A stretch of DNA of 64,000 nucleotides from Streptomyces sp. PR69 (GCF_026420845.1 NZ_JAOWCB010000014.1:1-64000); one strand, 5' to 3'; shown: positions 49,234 through 57,158, counted from the first letter of the stretch. The notes: generated from the letters alone by a model not told the origin. Numbers and translations: made by a program.

Positions 49234-50790
49234 ATGGACACCAGGCGTCTGCTCCGCACCTCCGCCCTCGCGCTCACCTCGCTGAGCGTGCTCATCTCCG
49301 GCTGCACCGGCGGAAGTTCGCCGTCCGACGCCGCCGAGTCGTCCGACGCCGCCCCCTCCTCCGCATCCGCGGCGGCCGCGCCTTCCGCCGGTCTCAAGCC
49401 GTACTACACACAGAAGTTGACCTGGCGGGAGTGCGGGGTGCCCGGCTTCGACTGCGCCACGATGAAGGCCCCGCTTGACTACGACGCCCCCGGCGACGGC
49501 TCCATCGAGCTGGCCGTCGCCCGCAAAAAGGCCACCGGACCGGGCAAGCGGCTGGGGTCGCTGCAGGTCAATCCGGGCGGACCCGGTGGCTCGGCCCTCG
49601 ATTACCTCCAGGGGTACGCGGGCATCGGCTACCCCGCCCCGGTGCGGGCCCGCTATGACATGGTCGCCGTCGACCCGCGCGGCGTGGCGCGCAGCGAGCC
49701 CGTCGAATGCCTGACGGGGGCGGAGATGGACGCGTACACCCAGGTCGACCAGACCCCGGACGACGCGGCCGAGACGGCGGCGCTGACCAGGGCGCTCCAG
49801 GACTTCGCGGCGGGCTGCGAAAAGCGCTCCGGCGAGATTCTGCCGCATGTGTCCACCGTGGAGGCGGCGCGTGACATGGACATCCTCCGTGCGGTGCTGG
49901 GCGACGAGAAGCTGACGTATGTGGGGGCGTCGTACGGCACCTTCCTCGGGGCGACCTACGCCGAGCTGTTCCCCGCGCGGGTCGGCCGGCTCGTCCTCGA
50001 CGGCGCGATGGACCCCTCGCTTTCCGCCCGCGAGCTGAACCGCGACCAGACCGCAGGCTTCGAGACGGCCTTCCAGGCGTTCGCCGCCGACTGCGTACGG
50101 CAGCCGGACTGCCCGCTCGGCCAGACGTCCGCCGCCGACGCATCGGCCCGGATGAAGGCCTTCTTCGCGCAGGTCGACGCCGAACCGGTGCCCACGGGTG
50201 AGCGCCGTGAGCTGGGCGAGTCACTGGCCACCACGGGCGTCGTCGCGGCGATGTACGACGAGGGCGCCTGGCCGCAGCTGCGCGAGGCGCTGACAGCGGC
50301 CATGAACGGCGACGGCTCGGGCCTGCTCTCGCTGGCCGACAGCTACTACGAGCGCTCTCCGGACGGCTCCTACGCCAACCTGATGTACGCCAACGCCGCC
50401 GTGAACTGCCTCGACCTCCCGCCCGCCTTCAAGGACGCCGCCGCCGTGCGCTCGGCCCTGCCGGAATTCGAGAAGGCGTCCCCCGTCTTCGGCAGGGGCT
50501 TCGCCTGGGCGGCCCTGAACTGCACCTTCTGGCCCACAGCCGCCACCGGCGCCCCCCACCGCATCGAGGCCGAGGGCGCGGCCCCGATCGTGGTCGTCGG
50601 CACCACAAGGGACCCGGCCACCCCCTACAAGTGGGCCGAGTCCCTCGCCGCCCAGCTCGACTCCGGCACCCTGCTCACCTACGACGGCGACGGCCACACG
50701 GCGTACGGCCGCGGCAGCGACTGCATCGACACCGCGATCAACACCTACCTCCTGGAAGGCACCCCTCCCAAGGACGGCAAGCGCTGCTGA
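49234..50790 (+). CDS. Secreted alpha/beta hydrolase, tripeptidyl aminopeptidase (Tap/Slp) type
   Basis: This 518-residue lipoprotein-type exported peptidase has the signal MDTRRLLRTSALALTSLSVLISGC (lipobox ISGC). The mature enzyme has an alpha/beta-hydrolase fold with NPGGPGGSALD (oxyanion region), nucleophile Ser in VGASYGTFLG, Asp in TTRDPATPYKWAE and His in DGDGHTAYGRG. The last two lie in the TAP-like C-terminal domain. Relatives such as SlpD/SlpE and Tap of S. lividans cleave N-terminal peptides from secreted proteins. A leaderless start at ATG 49234 is favoured. It is followed by the tRNA-Thr gene. Confidence 0.9.
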   Translation: MDTRRLLRTSALALTSLSVLISGCTGGSSPSDAAESSDAAPSSASAAAAPSAGLKPYYTQKLTWRECGVPGFDCATMKAPLDYDAPGDGSIELAVARKKATGPGKRLGSLQVNPGGPGGSALDYLQGYAGIGYPAPVRARYDMVAVDPRGVARSEPVECLTGAEMDAYTQVDQTPDDAAETAALTRALQDFAAGCEKRSGEILPHVSTVEAARDMDILRAVLGDEKLTYVGASYGTFLGATYAELFPARVGRLVLDGAMDPSLSARELNRDQTAGFETAFQAFAADCVRQPDCPLGQTSAADASARMKAFFAQVDAEPVPTGERRELGESLATTGVVAAMYDEGAWPQLREALTAAMNGDGSGLLSLADSYYERSPDGSYANLMYANAAVNCLDLPPAFKDAAAVRSALPEFEKASPVFGRGFAWAALNCTFWPTAATGAPHRIEAEGAAPIVVVGTTRDPATPYKWAESLAAQLDSGTLLTYDGDGHTAYGRGSDCIDTAINTYLLEGTPPKDGKRC

Positions 50791-50853
50791 CCCTGCCGAG
50801 ACGCGGGACCGGGGCCACGCAGGACCTGGTTCGGGGCACCCAGAATAACCCTG

Positions 50854-50859
50854 TAGACT
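50854..50859 (+). promoter_or_regulatory. -10 element of the tRNA-Thr gene
   Basis: TAGACT is a good -10 box, 57 nt before the mature tRNA 5' end. No strong -35 lies at 17-18 nt spacing. Confidence 0.5.
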
Positions 50860-50916
50860 TAGCGCCGCTGCTGATGCGAACGTGTTCCCGAGGGGGGACG
50901 CGTTTTCTCGCAGCGC

Positions 50917-50993
50917 GCCACCTTAGCTCAGTTGGCCAGAGCAACGCACTCGTAATGCGTAGGTCGCGGGTTCGAATCCCGCAGGTGGCTCCA
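50917..50993 (+). tRNA. tRNA-Thr (anticodon CGT)
   Basis: A complete cloverleaf is visible. The acceptor stem GCCACCT/AGGTGGC is 50917-50923 with 50983-50989. The anticodon stem ACGCA/TGCGT is 50944-50948 with 50956-50960, with loop CTCGTAA and anticodon CGT at 50951-50953. The T arm is GCGGGTTCGAATCCCGC. The 3' CCA (50991-50993) is encoded. It reads ACG codons. Streptomycete tRNA-Thr genes are used as attachment sites by integrative elements. Confidence 0.97.
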
Positions 50994-51003
50994 GAGAAGT
51001 CCG

Positions 51004-51033
51004 GCTCAGATACCCGCTGAGCTGGGCTTTTTC
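51004..51033 (+). terminator. Terminator after tRNA-Thr
   Basis: A 6-bp stem GCTCAG/CTGAGC (51004-51009, 51017-51022) is followed by TGGGC and a run of five T (51028-51032). The short stem plus T run fits an intrinsic terminator. Confidence 0.75.
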
Positions 51034-51426
51034 TTATGCAGTGACCGTGCGGGGGCGGACCGCGATGATCTTCGCACCCTCATGTGAGGCCGACGTGAGG
51101 CCATCCTGCTCGTTCGCCTGCTCGACCGCCCTCTGCTGGGGCAGGCGGGCACTTCCGCGCGGCACCATGGCGGCCGTCGCCTCGACGCCCTCGGTGAAGT
51201 GAGCATCCTGAACGGTGTGCTGGGTAACAACACCGAGGCTGCCCCGGGTGGGGCGGCCACCAGCTTGAGCCAGGGCTGCAACGGCCTTTGATGAGATTCC
51301 ACAATCCCGTAGTTCAAGGGGCTGCGCAGGCGGCGGTCTATGCCAGCGGCTCGGCGGGGTGCTGTCCAAACCAAGAGAGTGTCTCCGCCCCCGGTAAAGG
51401 CCGGGGGCGGGGCGCTTCTGAGCGTG
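51034..51426. other. Composition-shifted interval next to tRNA-Thr, possible gene remnant
   Basis: About 390 bp separate the tRNA from the DndB-like gene. The minus strand has an open frame of 111 codons (51034-51369) whose stop lies 41 nt from the tRNA, the usual place for an integrase end. I cannot recognise an integrase or any other family in it, and it lacks a supported start. The local base composition is lower in G+C than the flanking genes. Confidence 0.4.
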
Positions 51427-52689
51427 CTAGTTCAGAGGCTTCAACTGCGGAGCAAAGGGCTCCATGACGGGCTGTGCGATGCTGGCGTCGAGGGGCATCA
51501 GCTCAAGGGCATTCATGACGGCCGCCGCGGCCCGGCGGCCGGGTGCCCGTGTAGTGCTGATCTTGTCGCCGTTAATGATGTTGCCCTGCCAGAGTCCGGC
51601 GTCGCGGCGCCAGTCAATCTTGGTCGCGAGGTCGACGTATTTTGCGGTGCGCCAGTCAGGGTCCGGGTGCTTCTCGATTTCGTACGCGACGTGGCCGATG
51701 ACGACGAGCCCGGTTGCGGTCATGTTGACGTAGTGCTTGCGGTAGTCCACGACCTGGTTCGCGACACCTCCGGTCGTGGGGAGCTTGGCTATCGCGTTCC
51801 AGGGCGCCATGTTGTCAGTGAGGGTGGCGAGCATAGCCAGGGTGCGGGCAATGAAGGCGTCCTGAGTCTCATTGGTTCCGATGACCTGGAGGCTACGGGC
51901 GGGGATGCTCGCCTCGCTGAGCGCGTAGTCGTGGAACAGAAGCTCCTTGATCATCCCCCGCACCTGGTTGAGCAGGAAAATCGCGGGCGAAAGCTTTGAG
52001 AGGCTCTTGGAGGTCTCGTCGATCCGCCCCTTGAAGAGTTCAGAGTTGTCCACGATCTTCGTAAGGACGCGGTTCAGCGGTTCGCGGGTGTTGTACGCGG
52101 CCAGCAGGCTTGCTGGGATCTGCTTGGTCTGTGCAGCGTCGGCGAAGTCCTGGTGAATGCGCGCGACGTCAGGCTCAACGACGATGACGACGGAGATGCC
52201 GTCGGACATGAACTGCGTGTCGCTGTCGGCCAGAGCTTCGCCGCGCTTGGCGATGGCCGCGAGCCGGTGCTGGCCATCGGTCACAGAGAACCGAGTCTCG
52301 TCGCCGATGACTACAAATCCAGCTGTCATCGCGAAGTTGCCACGAGGGATGTGGATTGCCGGAATCGAGCGGACGTTCAGTGTCAGAGGGGGGAGGATGT
52401 AGTCCTTCTCGTTCTCGGCAAGATACTTGGTGATTGCACGTACATGGCCACTGTCCATAGGGCGGTTGGTCGCCGTTCTGGGGTTGCCGCCCTTGGCCGC
52501 AGAGTCCGCGGCGACATGGTTGACGAGGAAAGCGTACGAGAACGCAGTGGTTAGCATGAGGCGTCCGCCCTGCTGAAACACCACGCAGGTGAAGACGCGC
52601 CCGCCGGAGGCGGTGGCGGCTTCGCTGGCGGCGGCCTGAGCGGCGGCAAGGGAGTCGTGTTGAGTCAGCCCGAGCTCTTTGAAGAACAT
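51427..52689 (-). CDS. Orphan DGQHR-domain (DndB-like) protein
   Basis: The 420-residue protein contains the diagnostic DGQHR motif at residues 138-142 (ETRFSVTDGQHRLAAIAKRG), preceded by NRPMDSGHVRAITKYL and YILPPLTLNV. These match the N-terminal region of the DndB family. In S. lividans DndB is a DNA-binding regulator of DNA phosphorothioate modification; DGQHR proteins also occur in 7-deazapurine DNA-modification islands and other defence contexts. None of dndA/C/D/E or dndFGH is in the window, so its partner is missing or distant. AAGGATC precedes ATG 52687-52689. Third-position G+C is lower than in neighbouring genes, which suggests horizontal acquisition. Confidence 0.82.
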   Translation of the reverse strand: MFFKELGLTQHDSLAAAQAAASEAATASGGRVFTCVVFQQGGRLMLTTAFSYAFLVNHVAADSAAKGGNPRTATNRPMDSGHVRAITKYLAENEKDYILPPLTLNVRSIPAIHIPRGNFAMTAGFVVIGDETRFSVTDGQHRLAAIAKRGEALADSDTQFMSDGISVVIVVEPDVARIHQDFADAAQTKQIPASLLAAYNTREPLNRVLTKIVDNSELFKGRIDETSKSLSKLSPAIFLLNQVRGMIKELLFHDYALSEASIPARSLQVIGTNETQDAFIARTLAMLATLTDNMAPWNAIAKLPTTGGVANQVVDYRKHYVNMTATGLVVIGHVAYEIEKHPDPDWRTAKYVDLATKIDWRRDAGLWQGNIINGDKISTTRAPGRRAAAAVMNALELMPLDASIAQPVMEPFAPQLKPLN

Positions 52690-53073
52690 GCGGATCCTTG
52701 GTTCTTGACGATGGCGCGAACATCCAACGTAGCGTCAGAAAAGTTCCCCATCCATACAGTCATGAAAGATCCGCCTGATCCAGCCCGAAGGCGTGGGGTG
52801 TTGGCGGCTCTCGGGGGACTTGATATGGGATCCCTTGGGGTGTGGTGAAGCCCCCCGCGTCGAACCGGCACCGCAGCCGGTGGCGCCTGCCTCGAAGTGT
52901 CAGCAAGCTGCTTCCCGGTGATCAGCGGGTGGTAGCTTAAAAGCGCCGCTGACCACGGCATCTCTGGTGAGCCGATTGGCCATTGGCACACCCTATGGGG
53001 GGAGTGGCTCCTTGAGATCGAGTCTGCGCTTGGCCGGGGGAACGGGGCGGCATGCCGTGATTGAGGGAGACAC
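52690..53073. other. Intergenic region flanking the DndB-like gene
   Basis: This interval of about 380 bp is AT-richer than the surroundings. A divergent 45-codon frame (52711-52848, beginning MARTSNVASEK) lacks a ribosome-binding site and known similarity. The promoter of the DndB-like gene presumably lies in 52690-52740 on the minus strand (TACGTT as a possible -10). Nothing else is supported. Confidence 0.4.
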
Positions 53074-54294
53074 ATGAGCAGGACAACGAGGTACGGGGCT
53101 TGGGTCGCCGGCGTGGTGGTTGCGGCGGGGGCGCTCGTTGCCAGCCCGGCACAGGCGGTAGTGGGGGAGCCCGCCCCCGACGGGGAGAAGTCTTTCGTCG
53201 CGAAGATCGATGCCGGTAAGGGGGACGCCTCCTGTTCCGGCGCTCTCATAGAGGCGCAGTGGGTCGCCACGGCGGCGAGCTGCTTCGCGGCAGACCCCGC
53301 GCAGGTGACCGCGGGTGCGCCTGACCGCCCTGCCAAGGTCACCGTGGGGGGCACGGAGCTGGGTTCTGCCTCCGGCCAGGTGCGGGACATCGTGGAACTC
53401 GTCCCGCGGAGTGATCGGGATCTGGTGCTGGCGAGGCTGTCCTCGCCGGTCACGGGCATCGAGCCGGTGGCGCTCAGCGCCAAGGCCCCCGTGGACGGGG
53501 AGAAGCTGGCCGTCGCCGGGTACGGCCGCACCAAGGATGAGTGGGTGCCGGGGCGGATGCATGTCGGTACGTTCGCTGTCACCGGCACCCGCGGTGCCCA
53601 GCTGGACGTCGAGGGCCAGGACGGCGCGGCGATCTGCAAGGGGGACGCGGGTGGCCCCGCGGTCCGCGCCGGCGCCGGCGGCGATGAGCTGGTCGCCGTC
53701 AGCAGCCGTTCCTGGCAGGGGGGATGCCTCGGGTCCGAGGAGACCCGCCGGGGCGCCGTCGAGACCCGGGTGGATGACATTGCGGACTGGATCGGCGCGC
53801 ACGTCGCCCGCTGGTCTCTGAAGGCGCACGCGAACGACAAGTATGTGGCGGCTGAGCTGAGCGCCGCCGGTGCGGACGAGGGAAGGCTGCGGGCCCGCAG
53901 TGACAAGGCCCAGGGCTGGGAGCAGTTCACGCTCCACACGTCTGACGGCGGAAAGACGGTCTCGCTCCGGTCGGTGAGCAATCGCCTCTTCGTGAGCGTC
54001 GAGATCAACCGGACCGGCAAGTACGAGGGGATGCTGCGCGCCCGCACCGAGCGTCCCGACGCGTGGGAGCGGCTGACTCTGGTGCCGCAGGGTGGCCAGA
54101 GCTATGCCCTGAAGTCGGTGCGGAACGGCAAGTTCGTCAGCACGGAACTCAAGTACACGGGGTCGGACGCGGGTCTGCTGCGCGCCCGCTCGGACAAGGC
54201 GTCCACCTGGGAGCGCTTCACGCTGGAGCACGCGGACAACTTCCGCGTCGCGGGTGCCGCCCCGGCGGGTCCGTCTCCTCTGCCGCTCGGCTGA
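53074..54294 (+). CDS. Secreted trypsin-fold pseudoprotease with fascin-like beta-trefoil domain
   Basis: A Sec signal peptide ending near SPAQA (residue 28) precedes an S1-family chymotrypsin-fold domain (residues about 29-245). The position of catalytic His is Ser69 (WVATAASCF instead of TAAHC), and the catalytic Ser is Ala192 (CKGDAGGPAV instead of GDSGGP). Asp116 (SDRDLVLARL) is retained. Both losses predict an inactive protease fold, perhaps a binding or inhibitory module. Residues 247-385 contain three repeats of about 42 residues (WSLKAHANDKYVAAEL; VSLRSVSNRLFVSVEI; YALKSVRNGKFVSTEL), each ending in LRARxxxxxxWExxTL. This is the pattern of fascin-like beta-trefoil domains that bind sugars or proteins. 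A terminator follows. Confidence 0.85.
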   Translation: MSRTTRYGAWVAGVVVAAGALVASPAQAVVGEPAPDGEKSFVAKIDAGKGDASCSGALIEAQWVATAASCFAADPAQVTAGAPDRPAKVTVGGTELGSASGQVRDIVELVPRSDRDLVLARLSSPVTGIEPVALSAKAPVDGEKLAVAGYGRTKDEWVPGRMHVGTFAVTGTRGAQLDVEGQDGAAICKGDAGGPAVRAGAGGDELVAVSSRSWQGGCLGSEETRRGAVETRVDDIADWIGAHVARWSLKAHANDKYVAAELSAAGADEGRLRARSDKAQGWEQFTLHTSDGGKTVSLRSVSNRLFVSVEINRTGKYEGMLRARTERPDAWERLTLVPQGGQSYALKSVRNGKFVSTELKYTGSDAGLLRARSDKASTWERFTLEHADNFRVAGAAPAGPSPLPLG

Positions 54295-54320
54295 TCTCCC
54301 GCGTCGCAACACGGGTCAAG

Positions 54321-54351
54321 GCCCAGGTCACTTTTGGTGACCTGGGCTTTT
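54321..54351. terminator. Intrinsic terminator after the pseudoprotease gene
   Basis: An 11-bp stem GCCCAGGTCAC/GTGACCTGGGC (54321-54331, 54337-54347) with loop TTTTG is followed by TTTT, and the A-rich left side makes it bidirectional. Confidence 0.88.
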
Positions 54352-54394
54352 GCCGTTTTGGGGCCGGTGGCGGGCGGTGGGGGCTTGCCGGTGA

Positions 54395-54430
54395 TTGAAC
54401 GAGTGTTTAGCATGCTGTACATGTGTTCAA
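54395..54430. promoter_or_regulatory. 36-bp palindromic operator and promoter of the TetR operon
   Basis: A 36-bp inverted repeat is centred on AGCATGCT (54409-54416), with outer arms TTGAAC and GTTCAA; 13 of 18 half-site positions match. It overlaps a good promoter: -35 TTGAAC (54395-54400) and -10 TACATG (54418-54423), spaced by 17 nt. The arrangement is typical of an autorepressed TetR gene. Confidence 0.8.
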
Positions 54431-55041
54431 TGCATGCTGGATCTTCTGGGATGGCCGAGGACCGGACGAGTCGGGCTGTCGTTCGGGATGAGGCGTTGCG
54501 GCTCTTTGCCGAGCGTGGCGTCGAGGGGGTGTCGGTGCGGCAGATCGCGGCGGCCGCGGGGGTGTCGCCGGGGTTGGTGGTGCATCACTTCGGGTCGAAG
54601 GAGGGCCTGCGGGAAGAGGTCGACCGGTATGTGGCAGCCGTCTTTGAGAAGGTGCTGGACGAGGCCGTCGCCGGTGGAGCCAGTGGGTCCGTGGCCGAGG
54701 CCATCGCGGGGCAGCTGCCGGAGGGGTCGGCGGTGCCCGGGTATCTCACCCGGTTGCTGACGGCCGAGGGCGAAGCGGGACGGGCGCTGTTCCGCAGACT
54801 GTTCGAGCTGAGCCGGCAGGCGCTGGCGGGGATGGTGGAGTCCGGGACGGCGACGCCGGGCCGGGATCCGCTGGTGCGGGCGGCGTTTTTGCTGGTCAAC
54901 GATCTGGCCGTGGTGCTGTTGCGGCGGCGGATCCAGGAGGTTGTCGGGGTCGATCCGCTCTCGGCGGCGGGGCTTGAGCGCTGGGGGGACGAGCTGCTCG
55001 CGGTCTACGGCGGGGGGCTGCGGGGGGAGGGGACGCGGTGA
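54430..55041 (+). CDS. TetR family repressor
   Basis: This is a 203-residue TetR-type regulator. The N-terminal helix-turn-helix is VRDEALRLFAERGVEGVSVRQIAAAAGVSPGLVVHHFGSKEGL, with recognition helix SPGLVVHHF. The ligand-binding region is helical and ends before the GTGA overlap with the monooxygenase gene (55038-55041). The promoter predicts transcription starting at or near base 54430. Its ATG (MHAGSSGMAE) is therefore a good leaderless start; ATG 54451 (MAEDRTSRA) is the alternative. The palindrome at its promoter is its probable operator. Ligand is unknown but probably the substrate of the downstream enzyme. Confidence 0.9.
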   Translation: MHAGSSGMAEDRTSRAVVRDEALRLFAERGVEGVSVRQIAAAAGVSPGLVVHHFGSKEGLREEVDRYVAAVFEKVLDEAVAGGASGSVAEAIAGQLPEGSAVPGYLTRLLTAEGEAGRALFRRLFELSRQALAGMVESGTATPGRDPLVRAAFLLVNDLAVVLLRRRIQEVVGVDPLSAAGLERWGDELLAVYGGGLRGEGTR

Positions 55042-56201
55042 AGGCGGTCATCTGCGGGGCGGGCATCGCGGGGCTCGCCCTGGCACAGCGGCTGGACGGC
55101 ATGGGGTGGCAGGTCGTCGTACTGGAGAGGGCGCCCGGCCCGCGTGGGCAGGGCTACATGGTCGACTTCTTCGGCCCCGGCTATGACGCCGCCGAGGCCA
55201 TGGGGCTGCTTCCCCGGCTGAGGGAGCTGAGTTACCGGGTCGACGAGGTCAGCTATGTGGACGAGCGGGGCCGGCGCAGGGCCGGGCTGGACTACGGGCG
55301 GTTCTCCCGGGTCGTCGGCGGGCGGCTGATGAGCATCATGCGGCCCGATCTCGAACGCGCGCTGCGGGAAGGGCTGTCGGATCGGGTCGACCTGCGGTAC
55401 GGGACCGGTCCCGAGCGGATCGAGGAGACCGCGGACGGCGTACGGGTCACCCTTGCGGACGGCGGTGCGGAGCATGCGGATCTGCTCGTCGGGGCGGACG
55501 GGGTGCATTCGACCGTGCGGCGGCTCGTTTTCGGTGGGGAGGACCGGTATCTGCGGCACCTCGGATTCCATACGGCCGCCTTTGTGTTCGACGATCCCGG
55601 CCTGCTGCGTGAGGTGAGCGGCAGATTCTGTCTCACCGACACCGTGGGGCAGCAGATGGGGTTCTACGCGCTGCGTGACGGGAAGGTCGCGGCGTTCGCC
55701 GTGCATCGCAGCGCGCAGCGCGAACTGCCCGCGGACGCCCGGGCCGTGGTGCGCGCGGAGTACGGAGGGCTCGGCTGGATCGTGCCGCGCGCTCTGGAGA
55801 AGTGCCCGCCGCACCAGGACGTGTACTACGACCATGTGGCGCAGATCGTGATGGACGGATGGAGCCGGGGCCGTACGGTGCTGACCGGCGATGCCGCCCA
55901 TGCGGTCTCGCTGCTCGCCGGGCAGGGCGCGTCGCTGGGGGTCGCCGGGGCGTATGTGCTGGCCGAGGAGCTGGGCCGGAGCGGCTCGGTGGAGCAGCGG
56001 CTCGCGGCCTATGAGCGGCGCTGGCGTCCGGTCGTGGAGGACCGGCAGCGGGCCGGGCGGGCAGCGGCCGAGTGGTTTCTGCCGTCATCGCCGACCCGGC
56101 TGCGGGTGCGGCGCCTGGCCATGCGGCTCTCGGCGCTGCCGGGCGTGGACCGGCTGATGGCGCGGTCCCTGTCGGGAAAGCCTTCTGTGCCGGGGGCGTG
56201 A
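55038..56201 (+). CDS. FAD-dependent monooxygenase (PHBH/TetX-like)
   Basis: The 387-residue class A flavoprotein monooxygenase has the Rossmann motif GAGIAGLALAQRL (residues 7-19), the DG motif LVGADGVHSTVR, and the second FAD motif VLTGDAAHAVSLLAGQGASLG. It is close in layout to TetX-type and rifampicin monooxygenases and to tailoring hydroxylases of aromatic polyketides. It is translationally coupled to the TetR gene by GTGA (55038-55041). The TetR partner suggests an inducible detoxification or resistance function; the substrate is not inferable from sequence. Confidence 0.88.
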   Translation: MKAVICGAGIAGLALAQRLDGMGWQVVVLERAPGPRGQGYMVDFFGPGYDAAEAMGLLPRLRELSYRVDEVSYVDERGRRRAGLDYGRFSRVVGGRLMSIMRPDLERALREGLSDRVDLRYGTGPERIEETADGVRVTLADGGAEHADLLVGADGVHSTVRRLVFGGEDRYLRHLGFHTAAFVFDDPGLLREVSGRFCLTDTVGQQMGFYALRDGKVAAFAVHRSAQRELPADARAVVRAEYGGLGWIVPRALEKCPPHQDVYYDHVAQIVMDGWSRGRTVLTGDAAHAVSLLAGQGASLGVAGAYVLAEELGRSGSVEQRLAAYERRWRPVVEDRQRAGRAAAEWFLPSSPTRLRVRRLAMRLSALPGVDRLMARSLSGKPSVPGA

Positions 56202-56204
56202 CTT

Positions 56205-56224
56205 CTGGGGGCTTCGCCCCCCAG
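56205..56224 (+). terminator. Stem-loop after the monooxygenase gene
   Basis: CTGGGGGC and GCCCCCCAG pair around a TTC loop with one bulge, 3 nt after the stop. It is a probable terminator without a T run. Confidence 0.6.
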
Positions 56225-56333
56225 AGCCCCGGTACGGACTTCAGCGCCGTGTCCTCAATCTCCCCCAGACGGGCTCAAATGAGCCCAGGGGTGGGGTCTG
56301 GGGCGGAGCCCCGAGGTAGGGAAGTGGCCCCGC

Positions 56334-57158
56334 TCAGGATGCGCGTGTCGTGTGGGGCAGGTAGAAGTATCCCGGGCGGTGGCGCTCGAATGAGGCGCCC
56401 TGAGGGGCGTCGGTGTCTATCGCGTAGATCATCAAAGGGGTGGAGCCCGTCGCCACGGCTGCCCCGGCCCGCAGGCGGAAGCGCTCGGTGCGGACGGCGT
56501 CGCGGGCGAGCGGCTCTCCGCCCTCGTACAGCCAGTAGGGCATCACATCGTTGGCGATGCGCAGCTCCTGCGCCCGCCAGACGCCCGCCGCGCGGTCCCA
56601 CCGCTCCAGGACGAAGCCGGGGCCCGAGGCCGGCTCGTCCCCGGGCTCGCGGACCAGGAACTCCATCTGGAACGCAAGCCGCAGATGCCGGTACGCGTAG
56701 GTGTTGCCGTTGCGCAGGGTGACGGTGAACTCCTGTGGCGCGCCGCCGCGCACCAGGCTGAGGCGGCCGCCCTGCGTCGAGGCGTGGAGCCCCAGCAGCG
56801 TCGGCACCGGCGGCTTGGTCGCTTTGGGCTTGGCGGACTTGGTGGGCTTGGCGGACTTGATGGGCTTGACCGGCTCGGCAGGCGGAGTGGATCTGGCCGC
56901 AGGCGTGGACGCCGCGGGCTTCGAGGCGGCCGGCGTGGCGCTGGCGCTGGGGCTGCTGCTCGGGGGCGGGCTCACGCTGGCGCTCGGGCTGGAGTCGGGA
57001 CCTTCCGACGCGCCGGGCGACGCGGTTGCGGTGGCGGTCGGCGTCGCCTTGCGGGCGGCGGCCGCCTCGCCGTCCTTGTCGTCGCAGCCGGTGATCGCCG
57101 CCGCCAGCAGCACCGCCGATGCCGCGCAGACCGCCGCGCTGTTTCGCCCGAGACGCAT
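56334..57158 (-). CDS. Secreted lipoprotein with Pro/Ala/Ser/Thr linker
   Basis: The lipoprotein signal MRLGRNSAAVCAASAVLLAAAITGC (lipobox ITGC) is followed by a long disordered linker (residues about 30-115) rich in Ala, Ser, Thr, Pro and Lys, with a KPTKSAKP-type repeat. The C-terminal globular domain of about 155 residues is mainly beta and ends in HRPGYFYLPHTTRAS. I see no catalytic motif. It resembles cell-wall-exposed streptomycete lipoproteins of unknown function. No ribosome-binding site better than the one at ATG 57156-57158 is visible. Confidence 0.8.
   Translation of the reverse strand: MRLGRNSAAVCAASAVLLAAAITGCDDKDGEAAAARKATPTATATASPGASEGPDSSPSASVSPPPSSSPSASATPAASKPAASTPAARSTPPAEPVKPIKSAKPTKSAKPKATKPPVPTLLGLHASTQGGRLSLVRGGAPQEFTVTLRNGNTYAYRHLRLAFQMEFLVREPGDEPASGPGFVLERWDRAAGVWRAQELRIANDVMPYWLYEGGEPLARDAVRTERFRLRAGAAVATGSTPLMIYAIDTDAPQGASFERHRPGYFYLPHTTRAS

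Noticed and set aside
48778..49848. Long minus-strand frame with repeating VSARAGSRPTPG units
   Set aside because: The apparent protein repeats come from the tandem DNA array after holB; the rest is antisense to the secreted hydrolase.
51034..51369. 111-codon minus-strand frame considered as an integrase remnant
   Set aside because: I cannot see the Arg-His-Arg-Tyr residues of tyrosine recombinases or any resolvase motif; only the position next to the tRNA suggested it.
52711..52848. 45-codon frame beginning MARTSNVASEK upstream of the DndB-like gene
   Set aside because: No ribosome-binding site and no similarity; it overlaps the expected promoter of the divergent gene.
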